Part shown: positions 5,367-5,898 of the stretch, in pieces
Position numbering within the stretch: the first letter of the stretch is position 1
Layout: each line of letters opens with the position of its first letter
Source of the DNA: an uncultured Ruminococcus sp.
Lineage (GTDB): Bacteria; Bacillota; Clostridia; Oscillospirales; Ruminococcaceae
Reading direction: 5' to 3'
Length of the DNA stretch: 5,898 nt
Assembly: GCA_947176565.1 (NCBI GenBank)
Contig: CAMWRC010000091.1
Coordinates: 1-5,898 of the forward strand
Program-made: the position numbers and the translations under genes
Notes under the pieces: model-generated
What the model was told of the DNA's origin: nothing
The model's database searches: none
The model's input: the letters and a program-made list of their open reading frames with translations, nothing else

Positions 5367-5898
5367 ATGGTAGATTATCAGCAGAAAGAAAACTATTCTA
5401 TCAGCGACCTGCTCAAAATCGTAAAAATTCTGCGCGGTGAGGGCGGCTGTCCTTGGGACCGCGTACAGACTCACGAGTCTATACGGAATGATTTTCTTGA
5501 GGAAACCTGTGAGGTTTTAGAAGCTATCGACAACGGCGATTCCGACCTGCTCCGTGAGGAACTCGGTGATGTGCTGCTTCAGGTTGTTTTTCATACCCGT
5601 ATCGAGGAAGAACAGGATTCATTCTGTTTCAACGATGTATGCGATGAAATCTGCAAAAAACTGATTGTGCGCCACCCGCACGTTTTCGGCGAAGTAAAAG
5701 CAGATTCAACCGAAAAAGTTCTTGAAAACTGGGACGCTATAAAAATGCAGACCAAAGGTCAGGAAACTTATACCGATACGCTGACAAGCGTCGCTAAAAC
5801 ACTTCCGGCATTGATGCGCGCTCAGAAAGTCGGAAAACGCGCCATGCGCGCCGGAATGGATTTCCGAACCGTACAGGACGCTGCCGACTGTATAACAG
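5367..5898 (+). CDS. mazG: Nucleoside triphosphate pyrophosphohydrolase MazG (3' end outside the window)
   Basis: The first 177 residues of MazG are present; the frame is still open at the right edge. The family hydrolyses (d)NTPs to monophosphate and pyrophosphate, cleaning the nucleotide pool, and in E. coli it affects the stress response and ppGpp level. Visible marks are LLKIVKILRGEGGCPWDRVQ and THESIRNDFLEETCEVLEA. The metal-binding EExxE (Glu45, Glu46, Glu49) is paired with ExxD (Glu65, Asp68) in EELGDVLLQVVFH. After these come RHPHVFGEV and the LENWDAIK motif, then the start of the second MazG repeat (TLPALMRAQKVGKRAMRAGMDF). Full-length relatives have about 260 residues, so roughly one third is missing. 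There is no N-terminal methyltransferase fusion of the B. subtilis YabN kind. The ATG is supported by family alignment, but AAAGGA sits 13 nt upstream, longer than usual. An in-frame GTG at 5355 is too close to that site to be the start. Confidence 0.95.
   Translation, partial: MVDYQQKENYSISDLLKIVKILRGEGGCPWDRVQTHESIRNDFLEETCEVLEAIDNGDSDLLREELGDVLLQVVFHTRIEEEQDSFCFNDVCDEICKKLIVRHPHVFGEVKADSTEKVLENWDAIKMQTKGQETYTDTLTSVAKTLPALMRAQKVGKRAMRAGMDFRTVQDAADCIT

Noticed and set aside
5205..5474. Open frame on the - strand over the trpS end, spacer and mazG start
   Set aside because: It has no ribosome binding site or family likeness, its product is low-complexity, and it overlaps two convincing + strand genes.

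Overview
The window looks like an ordinary chromosomal stretch from a low-to-mid-GC Gram-positive anaerobe of the class Clostridia, possibly a Ruminococcus-like member of the Oscillospiraceae. That placement is an inference. It rests on strong AGGAGG-type ribosome binding sites, a Gram-positive-style lipoprotein, a SpoVB-like membrane flippase, a TTG start, and codon choice mixing AT-rich spacers with CCG/CGC/GGC-containing genes. No rRNA, tRNA, CRISPR array, insertion sequence, phage gene or att site was found. Every gene looks intact except the last, which runs off the right edge.

Layout. (1) Bases 1-702: a small secreted lipoprotein gene on the + strand with a DUF4352-like domain. It has an extended -10 promoter at the left edge and a strong intrinsic terminator. 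(2) Bases 660-2276: a convergent - strand gene for a 538-residue multi-pass membrane protein of the SpoVB/PST branch of the MOP flippase superfamily. Its last codons are written over the terminator of the lipoprotein gene. (3) Bases 2277-2463: an AT-rich divergent intergenic region. It holds a good + strand promoter, a weaker - strand promoter, and an 8-bp inverted repeat in the + strand leader. (4) Bases 2464-5235: a probable three-gene + strand operon with 39- and 21-nt gaps, made of a fold-type-I PLP aminotransferase, a 171-residue uncharacterised protein and tryptophanyl-tRNA synthetase (trpS). (5) Bases 5236-5366: a 131-nt AT-rich spacer without a convincing terminator or promoter. (6) From 5367 to the edge: the first 177 codons of mazG, encoding a nucleoside triphosphate pyrophosphohydrolase.

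How the genes fit together. The aminotransferase and trpS both belong to amino-acid and translation metabolism, and MazG is a nucleotide-pool housekeeping enzyme. The middle protein has no known job; its codon use differs from trpS. The flippase and lipoprotein are envelope proteins with no clear functional link to the operon. I do not see a new multi-gene system here. The items most worth a second look are the 171-residue protein and the inverted repeat in the aminotransferase leader.
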